The notes below the pieces were generated by a model. The model saw only the letters and a list, made by a program, of their open reading frames with translations. It ran no database searches and was not told the DNA's origin. The translations under genes and the position numbers were made by a program. Positions 15,767-20,999 of a stretch of DNA of 25,782 nt are shown here, piece after piece. Origin of the DNA: a virus; IMG/VR virus record IMGVR_UViG_3300042141_000185, positions 1-25,782 of that record. One strand, written 5' to 3'. Each line of letters begins with the position of its first letter. The stretch's first letter is position 1.

Positions 15767-16262
15767 CCACGACATGATCGCCTGCTGGAAAATCAATTAT
15801 GGCCTTGACACGCGCACTCCGGCCGACGCAATGCGCTATTGGGATGAGCGTTGCAACGGAATGGCTCCAGCGGGCGCGGTTGCCGCGCTTGGGTTATGCA
15901 TTGAACATATCGAACGCCTCGAGACTGATCGCATCGCGATGCGGCACGAATTGGAAATTGAGCGTGCTCGGTTGGCCGCTTGCGGCGTCGTCGCAATGAG
16001 CAATACGCCAGAGTCAGCCGCTGTCGCGCGGCAACTACAACCGGATTACCGCAGCGCATCTTGCGATGACGTAGCGACAGCCGTAGACCGCGAAATGTCG
16101 CTCCGCGCCGAGCGCGATGCGCTGCGGGCGGCGGCGTCTTACTTCGCGCACTGCCCTCAATGCGCCAGCGCGGAGACGTGCGCAGACGGCTGCACGTTTG
16201 CGCTTGACGCGCCGAACGACCACCAGCACATGTTGCTGCTACGGTCGGCGTTGCGCGAATAG
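15759..16262 (+). CDS. Early protein with Cys cluster, unknown function
   Basis: I prefer GTG 15759, 6 nt after GAGGAG, over ATG 15753, which abuts the ribosome site; both are in frame. The 167-residue product begins with 'IDHDMIACWKINYGLDTRTP' and has a helix around 'ALGLCIEHIERLETDRIAMR'. It then repeats 'RAERDALRAAASYFAHC' and carries 'CPQCASAETCADGC' (about residues 138-151), a possible zinc-binding or disulfide knot. It lacks the usual 'IDAAIDAAR' end: the same DNA follows its stop codon untranslated. The function is unknown. Confidence 0.5.
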   Translation: MIDHDMIACWKINYGLDTRTPADAMRYWDERCNGMAPAGAVAALGLCIEHIERLETDRIAMRHELEIERARLAACGVVAMSNTPESAAVARQLQPDYRSASCDDVATAVDREMSLRAERDALRAAASYFAHCPQCASAETCADGCTFALDAPNDHQHMLLLRSALRE

Positions 16263-16289
16263 ACGCCGCCATCGACGGGGCGCGAGGGG
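16262..16289 (+). repeat. Gene-junction repeat, copy 3 (outside the reading frame)
   Basis: GACGCCGCCATCGACGGGGCG followed by CGAGGGG starts on the last base of the TAG stop of the upstream gene. Here the repeat is not translated in that gene and serves only as leader for the gene at 16297. This shows the DNA junction itself was copied. Confidence 0.65.
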
Positions 16290-16296
16290 AGGGGAA

Positions 16297-16956
16297 ATGA
16301 ATTACTCAGACGCATTCGAAAATTTTTGGGTTAAGTACGGCAGCGACGAAGGCCTATCAGTCAGCGAGAAAGGGTCCAAGCGCGAAGCGTACAAGGCCTG
16401 GGACAAAGCATTGGCGAAGTGGCAACGCGACGAGAATGTGCCGGCATCCGAGGCCGAGCAGGAGTTCGCACGCAAGATTGCCCACGGTTACGGCATCGCC
16501 TCTCGCAACAGGAAGGCCCTGATGCGTTCGAAGCGGTTCTGCCCGCGCTTGCCGATGGCCTCGACGTATCTGCACCAATGGCGCTGGGAAGATGCACTGG
16601 ACGTTGGGACATCGGAAATTGCAGAGTCGAATGCGCCGGCAATCATGCGGACGTGCGACCGTCCGGGATGCCAGGCGCCGCCCATCGGCCGCACAGCGGA
16701 AGGCGGGTGGATCTGCAAGGCGCACGACTTGGAAGACTGGTACCGGAATGTCCGGCTATCCGTCGACCCGATCCGCATCAAATGGTCGCCGCGTCTCATG
16801 CAAGAAAGGTATCCGCGTGCCCAAAACGAGAGCTGGCCGGACTGGTCGCGCCGCGTCGCCCGCGAAATCGTCCGCAATGCCAAACCCGGCAGTGCGCTTG
16901 CCGCCCTCGGAAGCCGAGGCGGCCGCCAGGAAGACGTACGAGACATTTCGGGATGA
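16297..16956 (+). CDS. Putative replisome organiser / helicase-loader-type protein
   Basis: I choose ATG 16297 behind GAGGGGAGGGG, giving 219 residues; a longer in-frame start at 16117 lies inside the previous gene. The N-terminus (MNYSDAFENFWVKYGSDEGL, then 'GSKREAYKAWDKALAKW') and 'RLPMASTYLHQWRWED' (about 82-97) match the C-terminal part of phage replication-initiation proteins, which show 'F..FW..YP...gK..A.kaW' and 'p.tyLn..RWed'. A Cys/His group follows ('TCDRPGCQA ... WICKAHD', about 118-141), perhaps a zinc site. The final roughly 25 residues look unlike coding sequence, while another frame over them does (see 16877). Loader function is inferred. Confidence 0.55.
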   Translation: MNYSDAFENFWVKYGSDEGLSVSEKGSKREAYKAWDKALAKWQRDENVPASEAEQEFARKIAHGYGIASRNRKALMRSKRFCPRLPMASTYLHQWRWEDALDVGTSEIAESNAPAIMRTCDRPGCQAPPIGRTAEGGWICKAHDLEDWYRNVRLSVDPIRIKWSPRLMQERYPRAQNESWPDWSRRVAREIVRNAKPGSALAALGSRGGRQEDVRDISG

Positions 16957-17323
16957 CCCCCGCATGGTGGCGCTGGTGAAGGGCGACGAGCCTCTCCAGC
17001 GCTTCCTGCGCGAGCTTGTAGAGCATTTCGGCCCGGTCGACGTATCATGGGTCGATGGGCCGGTATGGGAACTTTCGACGGGAGATGACGCGGAAGCTGG
17101 GCGGCACGGCATCCAGCCATACCCTCGCGCCCGCAAAGCCCTCGAAGGCCATCCGACCGTCCCCGCCACTCGAACACGAAATCCAGAAGGCGTTCGTCGC
17201 GATGGTGAACATGCTCCCAGACCCGGCAGTCAGGGTCGCCTTTGCGATCCCGAACGCCGCCAAGCGGTCGTACCGGGTGATCGCGATGCTCAAGGCGGAG
17301 GGTTTCCGGGCGGGGATGCCTGA
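16877..17323 (+). CDS. Overlapping reading frame between loader-like and VRR-NUC genes
   Basis: ATG 16877 opens a 148-residue frame in +2 that overlaps the end of the loader-like gene and the start of the nuclease. Its first 65 residues look coding: strongly G/C third bases and a helical sequence 'EAAARKTYETFRDDPRMVAL', then 'EPLQRFLRELVEHFGPVDVS'. After about 17090 it turns Arg/Pro-rich and the nuclease frame takes over. An alternative start is ATG 16964, 8 nt after the upstream stop. It may be a true overlapping gene, or part of the loader protein reached by a +1 shift near 16870. I cannot decide between these. Confidence 0.4.
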   Translation: MPNPAVRLPPSEAEAAARKTYETFRDDPRMVALVKGDEPLQRFLRELVEHFGPVDVSWVDGPVWELSTGDDAEAGRHGIQPYPRARKALEGHPTVPATRTRNPEGVRRDGEHAPRPGSQGRLCDPERRQAVVPGDRDAQGGGFPGGDA

Positions 17324-17561
17324 CTGGTGCCTGCCCGTGCCGCGGGGACAGTACTGCGCCCTCTGGATCGAGTTCAAAAGGCCTGGTGAAAAGGCACGCC
17401 CCGAGCAGGCCGCAATGCACGAACTGCTCAGGGCGGAAGGGGCGTCAGTGCAGATCCACACCGACGCCCACGAGGCACTGCAGGCGGTAAGAGACTACCT
17501 GTCTCTCGGTCGTCAGTATAGCGGCCTGTCGGAGGTCAGCCCGCAGTCCTCGCAGCGGTAG
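17055..17561 (+). CDS. VRR-NUC domain nuclease
   Basis: The frame runs from ATG 17055 (168 residues), with ATG 17085 as an alternative start; neither has a well-spaced ribosome site. The core from about residue 38 matches the VRR-NUC fold, a PD-(D/E)XK-type nuclease related to Holliday-junction resolvases: 'PPLEHEIQKAFVAMVN', 'FAIPNAAKRSYRV' (usually IPNGG), 'GFRAGMPDWCLPVPRGQYCA' with Asp90, 'LWIEFKRPGEKARPEQ' with Glu106-x-Lys108 and Gln118, and 'GASVQI...EAL'. Stand-alone phage versions probably process branched DNA in replication or packaging. The gene's 3' end overlaps the convergent gene at 17513 by 49 nt. The catalytic set is complete. Confidence 0.8.
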   Translation: MGRYGNFRREMTRKLGGTASSHTLAPAKPSKAIRPSPPLEHEIQKAFVAMVNMLPDPAVRVAFAIPNAAKRSYRVIAMLKAEGFRAGMPDWCLPVPRGQYCALWIEFKRPGEKARPEQAAMHELLRAEGASVQIHTDAHEALQAVRDYLSLGRQYSGLSEVSPQSSQR

Positions 17562-18019
17562 AAGGTCGTCTGGCGATCGTGCTCGCAGACATCGACCGGA
17601 CGTTCGCCGCGAGCCTCGCGGATTTCATCCCGCAGCCCGCTCACGGGCAGTTCCCGCGCCTTCTCCAGCCAGGCCTCGCGCTCTTCAGGCTCCATCTTGA
17701 CCGGTAGCAGCTTGACCAGCCGATCCATCGCGATGCCTTCCAGCAGATGGGGCAAGTCCCCGAACCGCCGGTAGACCGCGATGCAGTTGTAGGCTGACGA
17801 CCGCCGCAAGCCCACCTCGACCAGGAACTGGTCAAAGGACTTGATGTGCTCGCCGGCATGCGCGTGCAGGCCGGTGTCCTGGACATGCGCCAGCAGCGCT
17901 CCAATCTGCACGTAGTCCATGCAGATGCGCCCGTGCAACTCCCGGACGCGCTGCATTATCTGCCATAGTTCTTCGACCGGCGTGAGTTCGCCGGCTGGCG
18001 TCACAGAAAGTTCCGCCAT
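17513..18019 (-). CDS. ParB/DUF3102-like DNA-binding protein with zinc-ribbon-like tail
   Basis: I choose the ATG at 18019, with GAGGAG 5 nt upstream, giving 168 residues; a start at 18037 lacks support. The central segment 'YVQIGALLAHVQDTGLHAHA', then 'SFDQFLVEVGLRRSSAYNCI', 'AVYRRFGDLPHLLEGI' resembles the helix-turn-helix of DUF3102/ParB-like phage proteins ('G..L...k......f..f....g.s..tay.....'). The C-terminus holds 'CEHDRQTTFYRCEDCG', a Cys-His-Cys-Cys set that could bind zinc. It is the last gene of the minus early operon. A regulatory or DNA-partner role is likely but unproved. Confidence 0.55.
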   Translation of the reverse strand: MAELSVTPAGELTPVEELWQIMQRVRELHGRICMDYVQIGALLAHVQDTGLHAHAGEHIKSFDQFLVEVGLRRSSAYNCIAVYRRFGDLPHLLEGIAMDRLVKLLPVKMEPEEREAWLEKARELPVSGLRDEIREARGERPVDVCEHDRQTTFYRCEDCGLTSDRPLY

Positions 18020-18183
18020 AACTGCTCCTCTTCCCATGACCCGGGCTTGACCGCTGGCACGCGACGCCGGTCCAGCACCTCGCGCAGCATCTTCGTCGCC
18101 GCCTCGCGCGACCCTACCTGCCGGGTTTCCAGCAGGTAGAGCGCCGCACGGGCGATGCTCTCCAGATCATGCTCATCAGCCAT
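18001..18183 (-). CDS. Small helical protein in recombination operon
   Basis: This is a 60-residue protein from ATG 18183, 9 nt after GGAGG; ATG 18189 is possible but too near the ribosome site. It overlaps both neighbours, by 8 nt upstream and 19 nt downstream. It consists mostly of two helices ('DLESIARAALYLLETRQVGS', 'REAATKMLREVLDRRRVPAV') with an end 'GSWEEEQLWRNFL'. It has no membrane segment or known motif. The operon location suggests a partner of the exonuclease or of the DNA-binding protein. Confidence 0.55.
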   Translation of the reverse strand: MADEHDLESIARAALYLLETRQVGSREAATKMLREVLDRRRVPAVKPGSWEEEQLWRNFL

Positions 18184-19033
18184 CGACATCGGCCTCCACG
18201 GCTTCAGGAGAGGCCGCAGGAGCGTACCTGCACACCGCCCTGACCGGACAGTAGGACTCGCACCTCACCGCCCGCCCACGCCGCTCCACGACCGTCTGCT
18301 TGCTCGCTTGCGCCGCCAGCACCTCCGCCTCAAAGGGGTTGTCAAACACGCGCACGGCGGTCTTCCTGCCCTCCTTCATCACGGCCCAGGTGCTGGGGCG
18401 GACCCAGCGCTCCTCCGGGGAGCACGGTGTCGGCGCGGCATGCGCCTGCAGGCGCTCCCGCAGGAACTGGTCGCATTCGGCCTCAGACCACAGCGGCTGC
18501 GGCACGACCACGACCATGCTGCCGGGGTAATCGCCGCCGGCGAGGGCCTTCCCAGCGCTCCAGTCGCGCAAGAACACGATGTTCTGCACGCGGGTCACGG
18601 TGTGGCCGGCTTGGCGCATGCCGTGGGCATACAGGTTCAGCTGCTGCGCCCACTCCGCGCGACCGCCCAAGACCAGCGACCAGACCGAGGTGACCTTGTA
18701 GTCGGTCAGGATGCCGTCCTGCGTGGACAGCAAGTCGGGGTGCCCGATGACGTAATCGTCGCCGGCACTGATGCGAATCGGCTCCTCGACGATGTGCTCT
18801 GCCGGGTCGGCGTGCTTCTCCAGCAGGTCATGCACCGCAGTGCCGAACAGCGACCAGACGCTTTCGCTCGCGTCGGCCTCCAGTTCGTCCCAGTGGTTGA
18901 CGAGCAGCATGCGCTGCCATGCAGGCCCGATCAGGCCCGTCACCGACAGCCTGGAAGGGTCGGGGCGGCGTTGCCGCTGCTCCACGAACCGCACGAAAGG
19001 GGACGGAAGCCCCATCTTGTTGGTCAATTTCAT
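18176..19033 (-). CDS. PD-(D/E)XK (RecB/Cas4-like) nuclease with four cysteines
   Basis: This is a 285-residue protein from ATG 19033. The RecB-type nuclease motifs are in order: 'FGTAVHDLLEKH' with His68, 'VIGHPDLLS' with Asp100, 'ILTDYKVTSVWSL' with Asp111-x-Lys113, and 'EWAQQLNLYAHGM' with the Gln131-x3-Tyr135 pattern. The C-terminal part contains Cys204 ('TPCSPEERW') and 'CESYCPVRAVC' (Cys258, 262, 268), a four-cysteine set recalling the Fe-S clusters of Cas4 and AddB, though the spacing differs. It is encoded with an SSB-like protein, so a 5'-3' or end-resecting exonuclease for phage recombination is likely. No CRISPR elements are present, so this is not a CRISPR Cas4. Confidence 0.75.
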   Translation of the reverse strand: MKLTNKMGLPSPFVRFVEQRQRRPDPSRLSVTGLIGPAWQRMLLVNHWDELEADASESVWSLFGTAVHDLLEKHADPAEHIVEEPIRISAGDDYVIGHPDLLSTQDGILTDYKVTSVWSLVLGGRAEWAQQLNLYAHGMRQAGHTVTRVQNIVFLRDWSAGKALAGGDYPGSMVVVVPQPLWSEAECDQFLRERLQAHAAPTPCSPEERWVRPSTWAVMKEGRKTAVRVFDNPFEAEVLAAQASKQTVVERRGRAVRCESYCPVRAVCRYAPAASPEAVEADVDG

Positions 19034-19044
19034 TATCGCCTCCT

Positions 19045-19635
19045 CTAGAACGGGATTTCGTCGTCGAGGACCGGCCCGGTGCCGCTTGATTCGGCATCCT
19101 GGATCCGCTCACTGAGCAGTTTTTTGAGCCACGCGGACAGGCGCTCGTAGGTTGCCTGATTGTGGAACTCCGGGCTGTAGACCAGCGGCTCATTCACCGC
19201 TGGCGGAACCTGCATGCCTTTGGGCAGCGACGTGACCGCGATCACGTCCGCGTAGGTGTTGCCGTTATTCGCCTTACGATGCGCTACCTGAACCATGCAG
19301 GCCCTGCCGATGAGCTTGGTCAGGTCGAAATCGACCGCCTCTTCGTCGGTCAACTTGGACCCGCGCCACCCCTCCACGAACTTCCGCAGGGTGGCCTTCT
19401 CATGCATCGAGTAGGTCAGTCGGGCGCTGATCGTGAACGGCCGCCCGTCCTCCATCGGTTCGTCAGGCAGTTCCCAGCCCAGATGCACGAGGTGCTTGAG
19501 CTTGGTCTCCCCCTGGTAGGTCTTCTCGTGCAGACCAAGGTCTACCAGGGCGTACAGCCTTGCCGCGTGGTTGCCGGCCGGGCACGGCGTGTATTCACTA
19601 CTTCCGGCGTTTTCATGTTTAGGCTTAGGGAACAT
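19045..19635 (-). CDS. OB-fold single-stranded DNA-binding-like protein
   Basis: This is a 196-residue protein from ATG 19635, preceded by AGGAGATAGTGC. The N-terminal half has the strand-rich pattern of a widespread phage SSB-like family: 'PAGNHAARLYALVDLGLHEK', 'TYQGETKLKHLVHLGWELPD', 'GRPFTISARLTYSMHEKATL', then 'GRACMVQVAHRKANNGNTYA' and 'DVIAVTSLPKGM'. The protein ends with an acidic tip 'VLDDEIPF', like the C-terminal tail with which bacterial SSB recruits partner proteins. It directly precedes the PD-(D/E)XK nuclease, consistent with a recombination or replication set. It is unrelated by sequence to bacterial SSB apart from the tail. Confidence 0.7.
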   Translation of the reverse strand: MFPKPKHENAGSSEYTPCPAGNHAARLYALVDLGLHEKTYQGETKLKHLVHLGWELPDEPMEDGRPFTISARLTYSMHEKATLRKFVEGWRGSKLTDEEAVDFDLTKLIGRACMVQVAHRKANNGNTYADVIAVTSLPKGMQVPPAVNEPLVYSPEFHNQATYERLSAWLKKLLSERIQDAESSGTGPVLDDEIPF

Positions 19636-19843
19636 GCACTATCTCCTTTTCGTTGAACTCAACCACCATTTTCGGCTCGCCCTGACGCGCGTATCGCGCC
19701 GCCATGGCAGTTCCAATCCACTTCCCATCTGCATCCTCCATCAGGATGGAAACGGTGCTCAGCACCACGCCGTCTTGATGCAGCTCATGGGTCAGGTTGA
19801 CCGACACCTTGCGCGTTGAATTAAAGCTCACAATCGTGCTCAC
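19625..19843 (-). CDS. Small phage protein upstream of SSB-like gene
   Basis: This is a 72-residue protein from ATG 19843; it overlaps the SSB-like start by 11 nt and the previous gene by 4 nt. It looks like a beta-sheet protein: 'IVSFNSTRKVSVNLTHELHQ', 'DGVVLSTVSILMEDADGKWI', 'EPKMVVEFNEKEIVHVP'. No catalytic motif is seen. The tight overlaps argue for translational coupling with the SSB-like protein, so it may be a partner or inhibitor. The function is unknown. Confidence 0.55.
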   Translation of the reverse strand: MSTIVSFNSTRKVSVNLTHELHQDGVVLSTVSILMEDADGKWIGTAMAARYARQGEPKMVVEFNEKEIVHVP

Positions 19844-20073
19844 GCTCGTACCCTCCTTTTACACTTGCTACAACGACACTCGACAGACCGCCGGTCATGC
19901 GACCATTCATGGCCGCACCGACATTGAATCCGCTGATACATCCCGCGTCGCCTCAATGGGTCGCGCACCCAGCACCGCGGGCATCGCCGCGGGCGTGGCG
20001 TAAGCGGGGTCCATTTGTGCCCGCATGACGGGCAGCACACCGGCTCAGACTCAGAATTGCTTGAATTCGACAT
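19840..20073 (-). CDS. Small multi-zinc-finger-like protein
   Basis: I choose ATG 20073, about 10 nt after GGAG; a GTG at 20082 would add three residues. The 77-residue product is very rich in Cys and Arg: 'CCPSCGHKW', 'RRCPRCWVRDPLRRR', 'IQCRCGHEWSHDRRS', 'ECRCSKCKRRVRA'. These are about four C-x2-C or C-x-C pairs, enough for two zinc ribbons. The repeated 'CGHxW' motif appears twice, suggesting two copies of one small domain. Such proteins in phages bind nucleic acid or host transcription factors; the target is unknown. It overlaps the upstream gene by 23 nt. Confidence 0.6.
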   Translation of the reverse strand: MSNSSNSESEPVCCPSCGHKWTPLTPRPRRCPRCWVRDPLRRRGMYQRIQCRCGHEWSHDRRSVECRCSKCKRRVRA

Positions 20074-20236
20074 TCTGCTCACGCTCCACCAGACCTAGTT
20101 CGAAAATCAGATGGGTCAGCAGGTCGCTGGGCATGCCAGCCTCGGCGGCCCAGGCCACTACGGCAGCAGATTGGGACATGCGTTCGCGTTCCAGATCGCT
20201 CTGGGCCTGAGCATCGTCGTCAGGGATATAGATCAC
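20051..20236 (-). CDS. Small acidic helical protein, first gene after the operon break
   Basis: GTG 20236 follows TGGAGGTGACT, a strong ribosome site, and I prefer it over in-frame starts at 20278 and 20290, which lack one. The 61-residue product begins MIYIPDDDAQAQSDLERERM, continues as helices 'SQSAAVVAWAAEAGMPSDLL', and ends 'LGLVEREQNVEFKQF'. It is acidic and has no membrane segment. It is the first gene after a terminator and a palindrome-rich non-coding stretch, so it probably begins a separate transcription unit. Confidence 0.5.
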   Translation of the reverse strand: MIYIPDDDAQAQSDLERERMSQSAAVVAWAAEAGMPSDLLTHLIFELGLVEREQNVEFKQF

Positions 20237-20297
20237 AGTCACCTCCACAAGGTCAGTCAACACACAGGCTGAGATCATAACAACCTGCATAATCTAT

Positions 20298-20325
20298 GTC
20301 CAGAGTCTGGACGGCCTTGCCGTCC
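20298..20325. promoter_or_regulatory. Two overlapping palindromes upstream of the gene at 20236
   Basis: GTCCAGAGTCTGGAC (20298-20312) is a perfect 7-bp inverted repeat around a central G. GGACGGCCTTGCCGTCC (20309-20325) is a second, with 7-bp arms and a 3-nt loop. They share four bases, so only one hairpin can form at a time in RNA. The layout suggests an operator pair or an alternative RNA switch controlling the downstream minus-strand genes. There is no clear -35/-10 pair. Confidence 0.45.
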
Positions 20326-20411
20326 AAGCCCAATTTTATGGGCGGCCAGTAGCGCCTGAAAATTTGACTCCGACCCCAAAAAACTGAAAATCTCAGCATC
20401 GCCTCAGGCCC

Positions 20412-20540
20412 GCTGGGCGGGCGGCGGGCAGCCGGGGCGGCGGGCGGTCGGGGCGGCTGGGACGGCCGAGGCGGCCGGGGCGGCCGGGGTGGTCGGGGTG
20501 GTCGGGGTGGTCGGGGTGGTGCCGAGGTGGTCGGGGTGGT
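20412..20540 (+). repeat. G-rich 9-bp tandem repeat in non-coding DNA
   Basis: On the plus strand the unit GGTCGGGGT (earlier copies GGCCGGGGC) repeats in tandem over about 75 nt from 20464, continuing a GGGC-rich stretch from 20412. The runs of four G suit G-quadruplex formation. No gene is credible here. It lies between an intrinsic terminator (20556-20581) and the palindromes at 20298-20325, in a 365-nt gene-free stretch (20237-20601). Confidence 0.7.
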
Positions 20541-20555
20541 CAAGCGCTGGCACCC

Positions 20556-20581
20556 AAAAAAAGGGCCGCTCGAGGCGGCCC
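20556..20581 (-). terminator. Intrinsic terminator, minus strand
   Basis: Read on the minus strand, GGGCCGC, a 5-nt loop and GCGGCCC are followed by seven T. This is a textbook rho-independent terminator, 20 nt beyond the stop of the gene ending at 20602. It separates the upstream early genes from those starting at 20236. Confidence 0.85.
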
Positions 20582-20601
20582 GGAGTTCGAAGGGTGACAG
20601 C

Positions 20602-20796
20602 CTAAAGGAACATGGCCAAAACGACGCACGCCGCTAGGAGCGCCAAGCATGCCGAGTACCCGACAGCATCGACCGCCATGCGCAATGCCGCGCGCATCGC
20701 CGCGCGCTGCCGTGCGACACGCTCGAGGCGCCGCAGTCGGCGGATCCGCTCCCGCGGCATCTCGGGGCGTGCCATCATGCGGCGACCGCCGCTCAT
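20602..20796 (-). CDS. Small basic membrane-anchored protein
   Basis: ATG 20796 overlaps the previous stop (ATGA) and has GAGG 7 nt upstream, giving 64 residues. A strongly basic N-terminal half ('RERIRRLRRLERVARQRAAM') precedes one hydrophobic segment at the end ('VGYSACLALLAACVVLAMFL'), so it would be tail-anchored with its basic part in the cytoplasm. It is followed by a terminator. The function is unknown; a host-envelope or exclusion role is only a guess. Confidence 0.55.
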   Translation of the reverse strand: MSGGRRMMARPEMPRERIRRLRRLERVARQRAAMRAALRMAVDAVGYSACLALLAACVVLAMFL

Positions 20797-20999
20797 GGTT
20801 GCGCCTCGCACACAAGATCAAACCACGACCGCGCGCCGGTCGCGAGTGCTCGCCCGTCGGCGCCGAACAACTGCGCCACGCCCAGGTCATCGCGGCAGAT
20901 GGCCACGGGCGCGCCCCGATCGCCAGCCGCGACCGCGACGCACACCCACCGCCGGCCGCGGCGGTCCAAATAAACCCTTGACTCGCGTAACAAAATCAT
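20793..20999 (-). CDS. Small phage protein, unknown function
   Basis: This is a 68-residue protein from ATG 20999, which overlaps the upstream stop (ATGA), and its own stop overlaps the next start the same way. It starts MILLRESRVYLDRRGRRWVC and continues with 'VAVAAGDRGAPVAICRDDLG', ending 'ARSWFDLVCEAQP'. The alternating hydrophobic segments suggest a small beta barrel. No family is recognised. The two coupled overlaps support expression as part of the operon. Confidence 0.55.
   Translation of the reverse strand: MILLRESRVYLDRRGRRWVCVAVAAGDRGAPVAICRDDLGVAQLFGADGRALATGARSWFDLVCEAQP

Noticed and set aside
18176-19033. Cas4 of a CRISPR system
   Set aside because: No repeats, spacers or other cas genes; the SSB-like neighbour fits phage recombination better.
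18155-19048. 297-codon plus-strand open frame
   Set aside because: Exact antisense of the PD-(D/E)XK nuclease, whose motifs are clear.
20253-20543. Pro/Arg repeat protein on the minus strand
   Set aside because: Starts at TTG without a ribosome site right after a terminator and merely translates the G-rich tandem repeat.
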